Below, in pieces: positions 46,352-57,652 of a stretch of DNA of 64,000 nt; the first letter of the stretch is position 1, and each line of letters opens with the position of its first letter. Source of the stretch: Benincasa hispida (Eukaryota > Streptophyta > Magnoliopsida > Cucurbitales > Cucurbitaceae); the NCBI RefSeq assembly GCF_009727055.1, contig NC_052350.1, positions 22,259,819 through 22,323,818 of the forward strand, written 5' to 3'. A program made the translations under genes and the position numbers. Below the pieces are notes generated by a model. That model saw only the letters and a list, made by a program, of their open reading frames with translations. It was not told where the DNA came from and ran no database searches.

Positions 46352-47699
46352 ATCTAAAAATTGGGATACTCATTCTCTATACTTCACTGACAACTTATTT
46401 CTTAGTTTAATCCATTCTTTATTCATCCTTAAAAATAAATCTTTTCTGACCAACTTGTAATCTAAAACAATAACCTGTATTAGAGGACAAAGTATAAAGT
46501 CTTTATTAAGCATGAATTTTGATTAATTTAATAAACAATTCCAAGTTTGTTCAGAGAATTTAAAATTTAAAATAATCTCTAATAGGTGATTTGACTTGTG
46601 TATACACAACATCCTTGGAGTATAGTTTATATTAAAAAAATGATGAGCATTTAGGAATGTGATTGTATGTTTTCACTATTCAGAAGCATATTTCTTCCAT
46701 ATTTCTTACCATGATTTGCATCTTTCTTAAGTACAATTGATATTAGACAAGACTTAAACTTTTCAATTTTGAATTTTTGTGATGTACTAGTTGTAAAGGA
46801 CTAAAGACTAAACTAATTCCAAAATTAAGTAATAAGTAAAAGGGGCCCTTTTTTTTTGCCCCTATTGTTATTGATTTGGTTTGAAAACCAAAGTGTTTTT
46901 AGGGGTATAGAGTTGAATTTTTCTTCGTAAAGTTAGTTGAATTAATAGAGATGAACACTATGTGATGTATCGTTTTACTTATACATGTGTCGAACATCTG
47001 ACAAACTAAATAACATACGTCAACTACTCCTCTCGTTATCAGTTTGAATATCCACCTTTTCATGTTTATCTTTTGAGAGGAATCCCTTTAATCTCTCTTA
47101 ACAAATGAACACACTTTTTCATATTCTATAAGAGAGAACGGAGAAGTCTTTCACAAGTACTGCCTTGATTAGTTGATTCAGGTTAGCCAGACTGAACTGC
47201 TTTATACAATTATTAGAACTCAAGAAAATTTTAGGCTTCAGAAAGAAAACTCAAGAAAATCATCAACTTCTAAAACTAGTTTCCTATCCATGCTCATTAT
47301 TAGAGACCATGAGATAACTTTTAAGAAGAATGATGATTAAATATTCATAGAATTTTCAATAGAAGTTTTAGTCATATATACAAACATCATGGTAAATTTG
47401 AGATATATTTTTAATAAGTTTTAGTCAAGCAAGTCACCAAATATCTAACCTTAAGAATTAAAAGGAAAAAAAGACTTAATCCACCAAATTGCAGAAATTG
47501 TAACGTAATGAAATGGGTCAATCTCAATTAAGGCAACAAGGAAGGGAAAAAACCCTATGCTAGAAACATTAGATTTAATTTAAAGAACAACAAGAGAGAT
47601 AGATGCTAAATGACAATAAATCAAAGTAAGAGTAATTGAATTTAAAAGAGTAATCAAATTTTAAATTGATGAGAAATGAAACAATGGCTTAAATTCACA
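46352..47699. other. Upstream part of the CACTA transposase gene, no coding seen
   Basis: It lies between the transposase start and the right-hand repeat block. It is moderately AT-rich with no exon I can support. It presumably held promoter and leader sequence for the minus-strand gene. Confidence 0.4.
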
Positions 47700-47729
47700 A
47701 AATAAGATAAAGGAAATGAAAAGGGTGTG

Positions 47730-48010
47730 GGCAAACGTGTTGAAAGCTTGCGAATGACACTGGAGCGACGGACGACACACGAATGGCGAAGATCTGCGAA
47801 ATGAACGACAGAGATCTGCGAACGACGAAGGCACACGAAAGGAAATGAACGACAGACGAGCGGAAATCTATGAACAACAGACGACTGAAGATTTGTGAAT
47901 GACGAAGGATAAGGCACGCGAATGGTGAAGAGACGCGAACGACGAACAACAAATAAACGGCGGAGAGATGCGAACGGTAGGCGAGCAGCGATCGCAGACG
48001 AGTGGGTCGA
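47730..48010. repeat. Reiterated GCGAACGACGAA words near the CACTA right end
   Basis: More than ten variants of GCGAACGACGAAG, GCGAATGGCGAAG and ATGAACGACAGA occur irregularly. The base composition (G/A on the plus strand, GC-richer than neighbours) differs sharply from the surrounding DNA. It may be a leader or subterminal array of the transposon. Confidence 0.6.
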
Positions 48011-48084
48011 GAGGAAGCGTCGTCATCGGCTAGGGTTTCAGATGGGGGTTAATAGGTAATAAGAGAGGTGATCAATCTGGGTAT

Positions 48085-48297
48085 ATACCAAATCATATCT
48101 CCCGACGGTTATCAATGGACATCAGGAGATCTGTAGGAACTCCCGACGAATAACTCAATATGTCGGAAGATAGGATCTATCTCCCAACGCGATTAGTTAT
48201 TCGTCGGGAGTTCCTTGACGGTCCCTTACGTCGTCAGAAAAGACTTTATCTCCCGACGGTGGATTCTGCCGTTGGGGGAGCTTTTTTTCTTATAGTG
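48085..48297. repeat. CACTA right terminus with subterminal repeats
   Basis: Copies of CTCCCGACGGTTAT, CTCCCGACGAATAA, TATTCGTCGGGAGTTCC and CTCCCGACGGTGG lead to the terminal ...CTTATAGTG. These are the same motifs as at the left end. Confidence 0.85.
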
Positions 48298-48300
48298 TAA

Positions 48301-49515
48301 TATCGTTATAGCTAGAATTTTCTTCTTACACAAATACCTTATACTAACATTAACAAAACTTTTTTTTAGACTTAGCAACACAAAATACCTTCTCTACTAT
48401 AGACATTTTTAAAACATAAACAATTAAAATAATAAAAAAAAACTATACACTCTCCACATTCTATCTGAAAAAAATCTCGACTATCTCTTCTTCTCAGGCT
48501 CAACGTGGGATTGCAATTTTGGTTGTATTATAATATACTTTTGTAAAGTTCCGAGATCCAACTAAATTATAATTTTGATGATTTTTGTTTTAAGATTTTT
48601 AAGAAAATAACTAAATGTTCATAATTATATGTAAAAAATAGATAGTTAATCTAAGAAGCACTTTGTCAGACTTAATCTTACAAACAAGTAAGCCAACATA
48701 CAAAGAAGAGAAATAACACACAAAATTGTTAACCAATTTATTGTAACATCACTTACATCTTGGGAACTCAGAGCCCAATTGAAAAGGAGTTTCACTAATA
48801 TTCAAACGGTTTATAAAGAAACAACTTATTTGATAGATAAATTATCATGTATTATAATAAACCAAAGACAAATACACTGTTTAGGCTTCAACATGCAGTT
48901 TATTCCTTGTCTTTGGATCTTCTCACAATTTAGGTTCCCCTGAAATCGAAGCTTCTTGTTTTTCAAATCTTGTTTGTTTAGGCTCTTCTTAAATTCAATA
49001 TTCCTTCTCAAGAATCATACACATATGATCAACATCTAGAAAACTACAGAGCTTTTTCTCTTGCTTTTTTTTCTCAAATGCGACGCTAGAACCCAAAAAC
49101 CTAAAACGACACACTTAAAGCCTTCAGAGAAAACAAACCCAAAAAGGTAAGAATAAAACCAAGATTCATCAATCTGTCACACCAGACCAATAAGGAAAAC
49201 AACACCAAAATCCACAAAAGGCAATAAAGAGAAACTACCATAAAAACCAACATCCAATACATAATGTCCAGAAAGGAAAGAACCAACAACGAATAAAAGA
49301 AAATTTATACGCCAACCAACTATAATAACAAGTACCCTGGCCTTTCGACAGAAATGTTTTTTTTTTTTTATTGGCAATCAACAAAACAACAATCTCTATA
49401 AGAGGCAAACAACCAAAACCAACCCAAACCAACAACTACCAACCAAATCACAAACAACCCAAAATCATCAAATGACCAACACCAATCAACATATCACACT
49501 CCCCCTTGATTGCCA
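48301..49515 (-). other. Non-coding tail downstream of the envelope-like ORF
   Basis: On the minus strand, directly after the envelope-like remnants, AATCAAGGGGGAGTGTG (about 49496-49512) looks like a polypurine tract, which would make the following sequence a 3' LTR. No LTR pair could be matched, so this is tentative. No coding region is supported in the rest. Confidence 0.35.
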
Positions 49516-49525
49516 TTAAAAGGAA

Positions 49526-51230
49526 CTAGGATGAAAGAGATACATGCCCTCGAGAAGTAGAAGCATTTTCATTCGTAGGCAAAGGAAATTCATCAACTTT
49601 GAGAGGTTGAATGTTGTGAATAATGTTAGATACATGAGACCCTTGAAAAAGCTTGTAACTTAAATTGATAGATTTCACAGTAGAGCCAGGAGCATCATTT
49701 GAAGTCAGAATCGTGGGACAATGAGACAACATAATACCACAAAAAAGATGAGAAAAACAGATGGAAAACTTGATGGAAATTGAATCAACATGGCACAACA
49801 ATTGATTATAAACAAATATTCCAAAAGTAAATTGTGAGTCAGTGCTAATTTGATACAACAAGATTGCAAGAGTAGGGGACAAACTAAATCCATGAGTAGA
49901 AGGGCACCAATTTGCAATGCCAATCTTATGTAGAATAACACACTTTACACTTAAGGCAATAGTTGAAAATTGACAAGACTAGGCAAAAAGAAAGCAAATT
50001 CTTTTGGTTAATTCAGACACCAAAACTTCAGTAGATAGGTGAGAAGCACCAAGAGCAAGAGAATCTTCATGATCTAGAAAATCAATAATAATGGCAAAAG
50101 AAATAATAAAGCAAACACCATGAACATGCACCTTTCTATACTCATTACTGCTTGGATCATCAAACAAAGCAAGGAGATTAACAATGAATTCTCGAACAAA
50201 ACGAGGACAAAAGAGGCCAAGTTGCATAATAGTCTTCATTAAACTAGCTTGGTTAATAAGCTCCATTATGGCCAAACAAGACTAAATTTTGTCAGAGGCA
50301 TTGTGTTCATCGGCAATCCTTCGTTGAACATTATTCTTCCATTTACGAACATTTTCTTCACAATGAAAATATAATCTATCAGTTGGGACAGAAGGAACAT
50401 TCTGAAGAATCTTACGAGGTCCAGTTCTAGCAACCCTTTTTGGAGCCAAAACAACATCTTCTTAAAAATCCAAGAGAGATGGCACATTAGATATCTCTCT
50501 GAAGTTTGAGGTTGTCTGGAACAAGTCCTAGTAAAGGGACCAAGATTATGAGATAGTGGGGCATTTTTTTTTCTCTTTTTACGCTTGCTTAATTTAGCTA
50601 GCACAACATTGTTATCAGATGAGTCAGAGAAGAGCTCGTCAACATTTAGACCATCATCAACATTGAAGTTTGGCGATTTAGCATCAACAGAGATAGAAGA
50701 ATTCAAAATAAAGTCATCAATAGGGTTAGACACATCATTACCACAACCACTAGCATCCTGAACGGTCTGAAACATCTCAATAGCAGAGTCCCCAATGTCC
50801 ATTGAAACAACATTTACATCTTGAGCAACATCATGCTCAACCACATGAGGAGCACATGCATCCAACGAAACATTCACACCAAACTCAAGAGCAATAAAAG
50901 CACGATCAGGGATAATATTATGACTTGGAGACTCATGCATAAGGGCAAAGGAAAAATTATGCGCAATAGATTCATGAAGTAACACATTCTCATCCAGAGA
51001 GTTAACAAAATTATCAATCTTATTCAAACAACAAACATACGCATAATAGCAAGAGGACCAATTTCAATAGTTGTAATTGGATCGAGCACATACACAAGGT
51101 TTTCCATATGAACAGAACCAAATAGAATATTACCTTGATCAATGTGCGAACCAGCCGGAGTAGGACAAGGAGAAGTTGAGCGAGGCCATTTAGAAGGAGA
51201 GAAAGAGAGACCTCTCATTCGAATCCTATA
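49526..51230 (-). pseudogene. Envelope-like / Transposase_32-type retroelement ORF, fragmented
   Basis: Minus-strand pieces in order: RMRGLSFSPSKWPRS (about 51180-51222); a long low-complexity acidic/Asn-rich region with the basic run KLSKRKKRKK (50266-51027); a conserved globular block with LMKTIMQLG, REFIVNLLALFDDPSSNEY and VLVSELTKRI (49979-50275); then TFGIFVYNQLL, FSHLFCGIMLS and YKLFQGSHV (49526-49830). I recognise this as the family annotated in plants as envelope-like protein or putative plant transposon protein (Pfam Transposase_32), often found downstream of pol in large retrotransposons. Its function is unknown. Frame changes near 50470, 50270 and 49950 show it is broken, and no pol is beside it. 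Confidence 0.65.
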
Positions 51231-52185
51231 AGCATTAACCCTAGATGGCAGAGCATCAATGTTAACAATGTGAGACTGTCGACTTGTGAGGATTCACCAT
51301 GCATGAGCATTATGAGCGTCTCTTTGTATATTCACCTTTGTTGATTAAAGTTAATTAAATTGTTTAATGAACATTAATCAAAGTTGTTTAACTATCCAAA
51401 ATAAGTATTACTTTTGGGCAAATTTAAACAATCACTTAGTAAAACTAAGTTGCTATGTTTTTCTAAGTTAAATTAACCCTAGGTAAAATACTTAGTGGGA
51501 GGAAAATTGGGTATATGATACTTCATTTTTCTTTTTCACGTTTCCTTCTCAAAGTTCACACCGTGAGATTAATACTCGGCCTCAAGGCACCTTTGTTTGT
51601 GTCCCCCTGTAGGTGGTTTTTGTATAGGTCAATATCAAGATGAATGGATAGAGTATTTATAGTTAGTGGGATTAGGACGTGTGTTAACACATCCAATGGT
51701 CTCTCATTAGTTTGTAGTAAATTTTCATACCCGGCCTCGAGGCACCTTTGCTTGTGTCCCCCTACGGATGACATTTGCATGACTCTTTACTCAATCTCTA
51801 GAAATGGATAGGATTTCTTTAGTTTTTGCCCTAATCGGTTTTTCCCTACGGTTGGCTCATTGGGGTGGAACTTTAGTTACTAAAATGAGAGGTTACACTT
51901 ACAAGAAAATGTTAATCTAGTTAACAATTTCTAGACCAAACAATGGTGACTGACATTTACAGGAGCAATGAGTTGTCTTGTATATTGGTTGAGATGGTCT
52001 CATTTTAGTGAAGAGGTACCTGATCACCTTACGGTGACTTTTATCTCATCTCACTGAAATATCATTACAAAATAGATGTCACATAGGGTGCATTAAGTTA
52101 TTTTGCTAAATCTGACTGGTTTTTCAATTGGGTAATTCTTGAATACTAATATAAATAAAATGTATGTATCAGCAAAATTTACAAA
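51231..52185 (+). other. Non-coding leader-like sequence upstream of copia C2 gag
   Basis: No coding sequence is apparent. It does not match the family-A LTR expected here, so the 5' LTR of C2 is missing or replaced. It contains the spaced direct repeat listed next. The final part runs straight into the gag start at 52186. Confidence 0.45.
51572..51776. repeat. Spaced direct repeat around GGCCTCAAGGCACCTTTG
   Basis: About 43 bp starting TACTCGGCCTCAAGGCACC (51573) recur at 51728 as TACCCGGCCTCGAGGCACC, both continuing CTTGTGTCCCCCT-like. The 155-bp spacer is different sequence. Confidence 0.8.
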
Positions 52186-53000
52186 ATGACTTCCGCTATA
52201 TTAAATATGCTCATCGCCGATAAGTTAATAGGCGACAATCACATCACCTAGAAAAACACGATTAACATAATTCTAATTATTAATGATTTGAAATTTGTCT
52301 TCGTGGAGGAGTATCCTCCAGTCTAGCCCAAAATGCCACTGAAACGTTCTGGAGGCATACGCGTTCGGTACGGGCAAATGAAAAGGCCTCAGCGTATACC
52401 TTGGCAAGCCTTTCTGAAGTCTTGGCCAAGAAGCATGAGCCCATGATCATTGTTCGTGAGATCATGGAGTCCCTACGGAAAATGTTCAGAAAACCATCCG
52501 CTTAGCTCAGACATGATGCACTGAAATACATCTTCAATGCCTCTATGCAAATAGGGGTACTATTCGAGAACACATTCTCAACATGATGATCCACTTTAAT
52601 GTGGTGGAGATAAATACGCCTGTCTTCGATGATGCCAGTCAGGTTAGCTTTATCTTGGAAACTTTACCTGAAAGTTTTCTGCACTTTGGTAGCAATGCTG
52701 TTATGAATAGGTATAACTACAACTTGATCACTTTACTCAACGAGTTGTAGACTTTCCAGTCTTTGATGAAAGTCAAGGAAAAGAGGGAGAGAAAAATGTT
52801 AACTCATCCTCTAAGAAGTTCTTCAGAGGTTTGACCTCTAGAACTAAGTTTGTGCCTTCCTCTTCTGATACCGAAAAGTGGAAGAAGAAGAAAGGTGGAA
52901 AGGAGAAATCTAACCCACTAGTTGCTGCCGAGAAGGGCAAGAAGGCCAAGTTTGCATAGAGAATCTGTTTCCATTGAAACCAAGGGGGACATTGGAAGAG
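52186..53000 (+). pseudogene. copia C2 gag
   Basis: ATG at 52186 opens MTSAILNMLIADKLIGDNHIT, then a stop where Trp is expected. Further Gag blocks in the same or adjacent frames: ANEKASAYTLASLSEVLAKK (about 52375-52435), REIMESLRKMFRKPS (52457-52501), SQVSFILETLPESF (about 52637-52678) and NLITLLNEL. At 52966-53010 a zinc knuckle reads CFH-stop-NQGGHWKRNF, so the second cysteine is a TGA and the last cysteine is Phe. The family usually forms the particle shell; this copy cannot. Confidence 0.85.
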
Positions 53001-53059
53001 GAATTTTCCCAAATACTTGGCAAAAAAGAAGAAAACCAAAAAAGGTAAATATGATTTAC

Positions 53060-54330
53060 TTATTTTGGAGACTTGTTTAGTGAAGAATAATGATTCAAAT
53101 TGTATAATAGATTCAGGCACCACTAAACATGTTTGTTCTTCATTTCAGGGAATTAGTTCCTAGTGAAAATTGGAGGCTGTGGAGATGACGATGCATGTAG
53201 GAACTGGGCATGTCTTCTCAGCTACTGTAGTGGGAGGACTTCAACTTTGTTTACAGAAATTGTATATTATATTAGATAATGTATATGTGGTTCAAAGTTT
53301 GAAAAGGAACCTTATTTTTGTAAAGCGCTTGCTTGAACAGAACTACTATTTATCATTTAATGTAAATAAAGTGTTTGTTTAGAAAAATGGAGTATATATT
53401 TGTTTTGCAAATCTCAAAGATAATCTTTATGTGCTAAGAACATTAGCAACTAAAGCTCTTCTTAACACTGAACTGTTTAAAACTGTGTTAACTCAAAATA
53501 AAAGACAGAAAGTTTTTCCTAAGGAAAATACCCATCTTTGACACCTAAGATTAGGACACATAAATCTCAATTGGATTTGAGAGACTAGTCAAGAATGGAC
53601 TTCTGAGTGAGTTAGAAAAAAAAATTCTTATCCTGTATATGAGTCATGCCTTGAAGGCAAAATGACTAAAAGATCTTTTATTAGAAAAGGTCATAGAGCC
53701 AAAGAACCCTTGAAACTTGTACATTCTGACTTTCGTGGTTAGATAAATGTTAAGGCAAGATGAGGGTTTGAATATTTCATCACTTTTCATGATGATTATT
53801 CTAGATATAGGTATGTTTATTTAATGCAACATAAGTCTGAAGCCCATGAAAAGTTCAAGGAGTACAAGTCTGTGGTTGAAAATGCATTAAATAAAATGAT
53901 TAAAGAATTTTGATCTGATTGAGGTGAAGAGTAGTTAGATCTAAAATTGCAAGACTATTTGATAAGCATGAAATTGTATTCCAACTCTCAACACCTAGTA
54001 CATCTCAGCAGAATGGTATATCAGAAAAGAGAAATTGAACCTTATTGGGCATAGTTTGGTCTATGATGAGTTGTGCTTATTTACCTGACTTGTTTAGGGG
54101 ATGTGCAGTATATACTGCAACTTAAGTTTGAACTGTGTTCCTTTCAAAAGTGTTACTGAAACACCTTTAGGATTATGGAATGGTCGTAAAGGTAGTTTAT
54201 GCCATTTCAGGATCTGAGGTTGCCCAATACATGTGCTTGAGGCAAATCCTAAGAAATTGGAACCCCATTTAAAATTGTGTCTATTTGTAGGTCCCTAAAA
54301 GAAGAAGAGATGGTTACTTCTATGATCTTA
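53060..54330 (+). pseudogene. copia C2 protease and integrase
   Basis: The protease active site is intact as IIDSGTTKHVC (DSG at 53110-53118). LDNVYVVQSLKRNLIFVKRLL (53273-53335) and a GAG-pre-integrase HLRLGHINLN-like block (about 53541-53570) with frame changes follow. The integrase core is seen in HDDYSRYRYVYLMQHKSE (about 53786-53840) and a degraded third block near 53910-53935. Stops are frequent (for example 53381, 53744, 53912). Confidence 0.8.
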
Positions 54331-55287
54331 ATGATAATAAGGTGTTTATGTTGACAAACGTTACCTTTTTAGAAGAGGACCACATAAGGGAGCATAAACA
54401 CCACAGTAAAATTGTGTTGAATGAGTTATCCAGTGAAACTACTGAACCTTCAACAAAAGTTGTTGAAGAGCCTAACACCTCAACAAGAGTTGTTGAAGTT
54501 GGTTCATCTAGTAGGTCATATCTACCTTAAGTGTTGAGGGTGCCTCAACGTAGTATGATGGTTACGAACCAACCTATTTGTCATATGGGTTTAACAAAAA
54601 CCTTAACTATCGTAGCTGACGGAGATGTTGAGGATCCATTGTTTTACAAGAAGGCAATAAAGGATGTTAACAAAGATGAATGGATCAAAGCTATGAATAT
54701 TGAAATGGAGTCTATGTACTTCAATTCAGCTTGGGATCTTATAAATCAACCTGATGGGGTAAAACGTATAGTGCAAGTGGATCTACAAAAGAAAACGGGG
54801 TGCTAATGGGAAGGTGCAAATCTTCAAGGCTAGACTAGTGGAAAAGGGTTATACCCAAGTTGAGGAAGTCGACTATGACGAGACTTCTTACCAGTTGTCA
54901 TGTTGAAGTGTATCCAGATACTCTTGTTCATTACCTCATATTATGACTATGAGATTTGGCAAATGGACGTCAAGACTGCTTTTCTAAATGACAATCTTGA
55001 GGAGACCATTTATATGAAGTAGCCTGAGGGATTCATAACCTAATGTCAAGAGTAAAAAGTTTGCAAGCGGAATCGATTTATTTATGAATGGAAACAAGCT
55101 TTTGGATCTTGGAATATAAAATTTGATATTGCGATCAAATCTTATGGCTTTGATCGGAATGTCGATGAGCCTTTTGATTACAAGAAAATCATCAACAGTT
55201 CAGTAGCTTTTCTTGTGCTGTATGTAAACGATATCCTACTTATTGGGAATGACGTAAGTATGCTGACTGAAATTAAGAATTGACTAG
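54331..55287 (+). pseudogene. copia C2 reverse transcriptase, 5' part
   Basis: A linker with repeated SSETTEPSTKVVEEPNTSTR (54430-54500) leads to the RT start EDPLFYKKAIKDVNKDEW (about 54630-54680). YEIWQMDVKTAFLND (about 54950-54993) carries the first catalytic aspartate. The polymerase box reads YVND (about 55219-55230) instead of YVDD. The frame is cut at 55287 by the solo LTR and resumes at 56888. Confidence 0.85.
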
Positions 55288-56882
55288 TGTTAGGGGAAAA
55301 ATTAATTTGGTTTGCATAATTAATATGCGTTGATCATGCGTTAGTTTGAAGAATATGCAGTATGCGTTAATCGTGTATGTGATGATCGTGCGTTTCTATC
55401 ACAAGTTTTCTTACTCTCTCACCAAGAATAACGAAATCACAAGTTTCTCGAGATGATCCGAGGTCGAACACGGGGATTTGCAACTAAAAGATGATTGTAA
55501 AGTAATGCATTTGAGGCGGAGAATGAAAATAAAAAGAAAGAAGCTGATTACTATGCGCTACTCCTACTCCTAGTTAAATAGACCGAACAATTGAAGTTTG
55601 ACTATGAGAATCGGTAGAGATGCAACAATTATTATCGTGAAATAAAATGCATGGAGAAGTAGGGTTGGGGGAGGAGATTTCAAAAAGTCCTTATGTTTGG
55701 ACGCAAGGGTAATCCTAGCTCACCACACTAACACATTGCATACCTCTCGGTGGTCAGCCATATGCTTATATCTCTATAATGCATGGTTATGTTGACATAA
55801 GGTTATTTTTGTCTCTTGGAACACTGCTTACTTTGCTTAGTGAGTTCCACTACTTATCTTCTCGGGCAATTGGTTATAGCTACTCTGCTCATAGACAAGA
55901 ATTGCAATAGTCTCGCACTAAGCAAACAGGATTGACTCACTACACTCGCGTAACGCACACCTCTCGGTGGTTTTCTACATGCGTCATATCTCTATGCCGC
56001 ATGATTGAGTATGCGATAACTCTTGTAATCTGTACTTAACTCATTGCAGTAAAAGAAAATGATGATAAAGTAGAAAAAGATGATGAAAATGATGTTGAAG
56101 GAATTAAAGAGATGCATTGATTACAAAATGTATTAATGTCTTAAGCCAAAATGTAATACAATACAAAGGTGAGAAGAGAGATGGATGGCTATGTAGGCAA
56201 TCTCTTGCTTCTATCAGATGTGTGTCAAGGCTGCCAGCGATGCAATGGATGAGCCGTGGAGTAGTCATTCTCGAGATCTATCTCTAGCGAAGCTCCAGTC
56301 GTCAATTGGATGAAGTTGTGGAAGTGAAGAACTCTCAAAGACTTTCTTGCTTATGCTCTCGTTTGTGATCATAGGAATTTGCCCTAGGCGGAAGTCTCCG
56401 ATACTTTGAATGTGGGCTTCAAAGCTCTATTTATAGAGCTCAAACGCCGACAACTGGTAATCCCGCTCTCAAACTCTGACATCATGATCTTATCACTTTG
56501 ATACTCTCGAGGTATGCGTTCATGATTGTTTCTTCTGAAGTATTAACGCATTCCACCCACTTTGCGATTATCCTCCTACCATGGTTATCACCGTAGTTAC
56601 AACATTTCATGCGACCAACTTGTCTTCATTAAGATCAATGCATGTGATCGACTTTGTGATGGTTTGGGATCAACGCATGCGATCGACTCCTTCGATAACT
56701 ACAAAATAGACATTTTGATGCAAAATAACGCATGATATAGGGTTAGTAGGGATTTCTAGTCTCGATCAACGCAAGTTCATCATTTCACATGAATCCTTAG
56801 CAATATTAACACATGTTCTGCTCATCAACCCTCATAATTCTAAGTAAAAGGCTGCAATAGCTTGTAAGTCTACAAGTTATCA
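55288..56882. mobile_element. Solo LTR-like insertion (family B2) inside C2 reverse transcriptase
   Basis: The segment starts TGTTAGGGGAAAAATTAATT and ends CTACAAGTTATCA (TG...CA). Perfect duplications ACTAG lie at 55283-55287 and 56883-56887. RT coding is continuous across it: EIKN then a stop for Trp on the left, LATKFQ on the right. It is 1595 bp with no gag or pol. CTCTCGGTGG-containing ~90-bp segments recur at about 55743 and 55967, and a GAGGTCGAACACGGGGA phrase (about 55459) resembles one in the insertion at 12421. It is most simply a solo LTR. Confidence 0.85.
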
Positions 56883-56887
56883 ACTAG

Positions 56888-57652
56888 CGACCAAATTCCA
56901 AAGGAAAGATTTGGTAGAGGTACAATTTGTTTTGGGCATTTAGATCTTTAGAAATCGAAAGAACAAATTTCTAGCCTTGTCTCAGGCATTGTACATTGAC
57001 AAGATGCTAGTCAAGTTTTCGATACAGAATTCCAAGAGGGGTTTACTCCCTTTCAGGCATGGAGTTATTTTGTCTAAGGTACAGGGTCCTAAGACATCAC
57101 AAGAGGTTGAGGAAATGAGACAGATCCCCTATGCATTGGCTGTTGGTAGCCTGATGTATGCGATATCATGTACTAGACCTGACATCTATATGTAGTGGGG
57201 ATAGTCAATAGATATCAATCTAATCCAAGTTTTGATCACTGGACTGCTGTTAAGAATATCCTCAAGTATCTATGGAGAACGAGGGACTACATGCTCATGT
57301 ATGGTTCTAAAGATTTTATCCTTACAGGATACACGAACTCTGATTTCCAGATTGATAAGGATTCTAGGAAATCCACATCAAAATTAGTGTTCACTTTTAA
57401 CGAAGGGACAATAGTCTGAAGGAGCACCAAACATGGGTGCATTGCTGACTCCACTATGGATGCTCACGGCTAAGGTGTTTGAGGGTCACCTATAGAGTAT
57501 GAGTCTATAGGACAGGCCACATTTAGTCTAGGGCAAGTGGAAGATTTTGAACTGGGTGCGTATTATGCCTTAGTTTCTTGTTTTATGTGTACTTTTATAT
57601 TAGTATGACTTTTATATTGTACACTCCACTAGCTTTAGGACAAGTGAGAGAT
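56888..57652 (+). pseudogene. copia C2 reverse transcriptase 3' part, RNase H and polypurine tract
   Basis: LATKFQRKDL and SQALYIDKMLVKFSIQNSK (56977-57033) continue the RT. CTRPDIYM and VNRYQSN (57171-57224) mark its end. RNase H shows DYMLMYGSKDFILTGYTNSDF (57286-57348), with Asn for the usual Asp, then KDSRKSTS. After a degraded stretch, TKHGCIADST-like sequence (57428-57455) is followed by a deletion of most of the domain. GGACAAGTGAGAGAT (57638-57652) is the polypurine tract. Confidence 0.85.

Larger units (their letters stand above)
39375..48297 (-). mobile_element. CACTA (En/Spm) DNA transposon, about 8.9 kb
   Basis: The left end CACTATAAAAAATC (39375) and the right end TTTTTTTCTTATAGTG (to 48297) are CACTA-type inverted termini. 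They are flanked by a perfect 3-bp duplication TAA (39372-39374 and 48298-48300), the hallmark length of the superfamily. Just inside each end are many copies of CTCCCGACGAATAA/TTATTCGTCGGGAG, as expected for transposase-binding subterminal repeats. Genes for a TNP2-type transposase and a Transposase_24-like accessory protein lie inside on the minus strand. Both are damaged, so the copy is probably non-autonomous today although it may still respond to a functional transposase. Confidence 0.92.

Noticed and set aside
47654..47952. Overlapping minus-strand frames rich in Val/Arg/Ser
   Set aside because: Generated by the reiterated TTCGTCGTTCGC words near the CACTA end; no family match.
50266..51027. 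Longest minus-strand frame as a novel host gene
   Set aside because: Its neighbours in other frames carry the envelope-like/Transposase_32 blocks and the frames read on consecutively, so it is better explained as one broken retroelement ORF.
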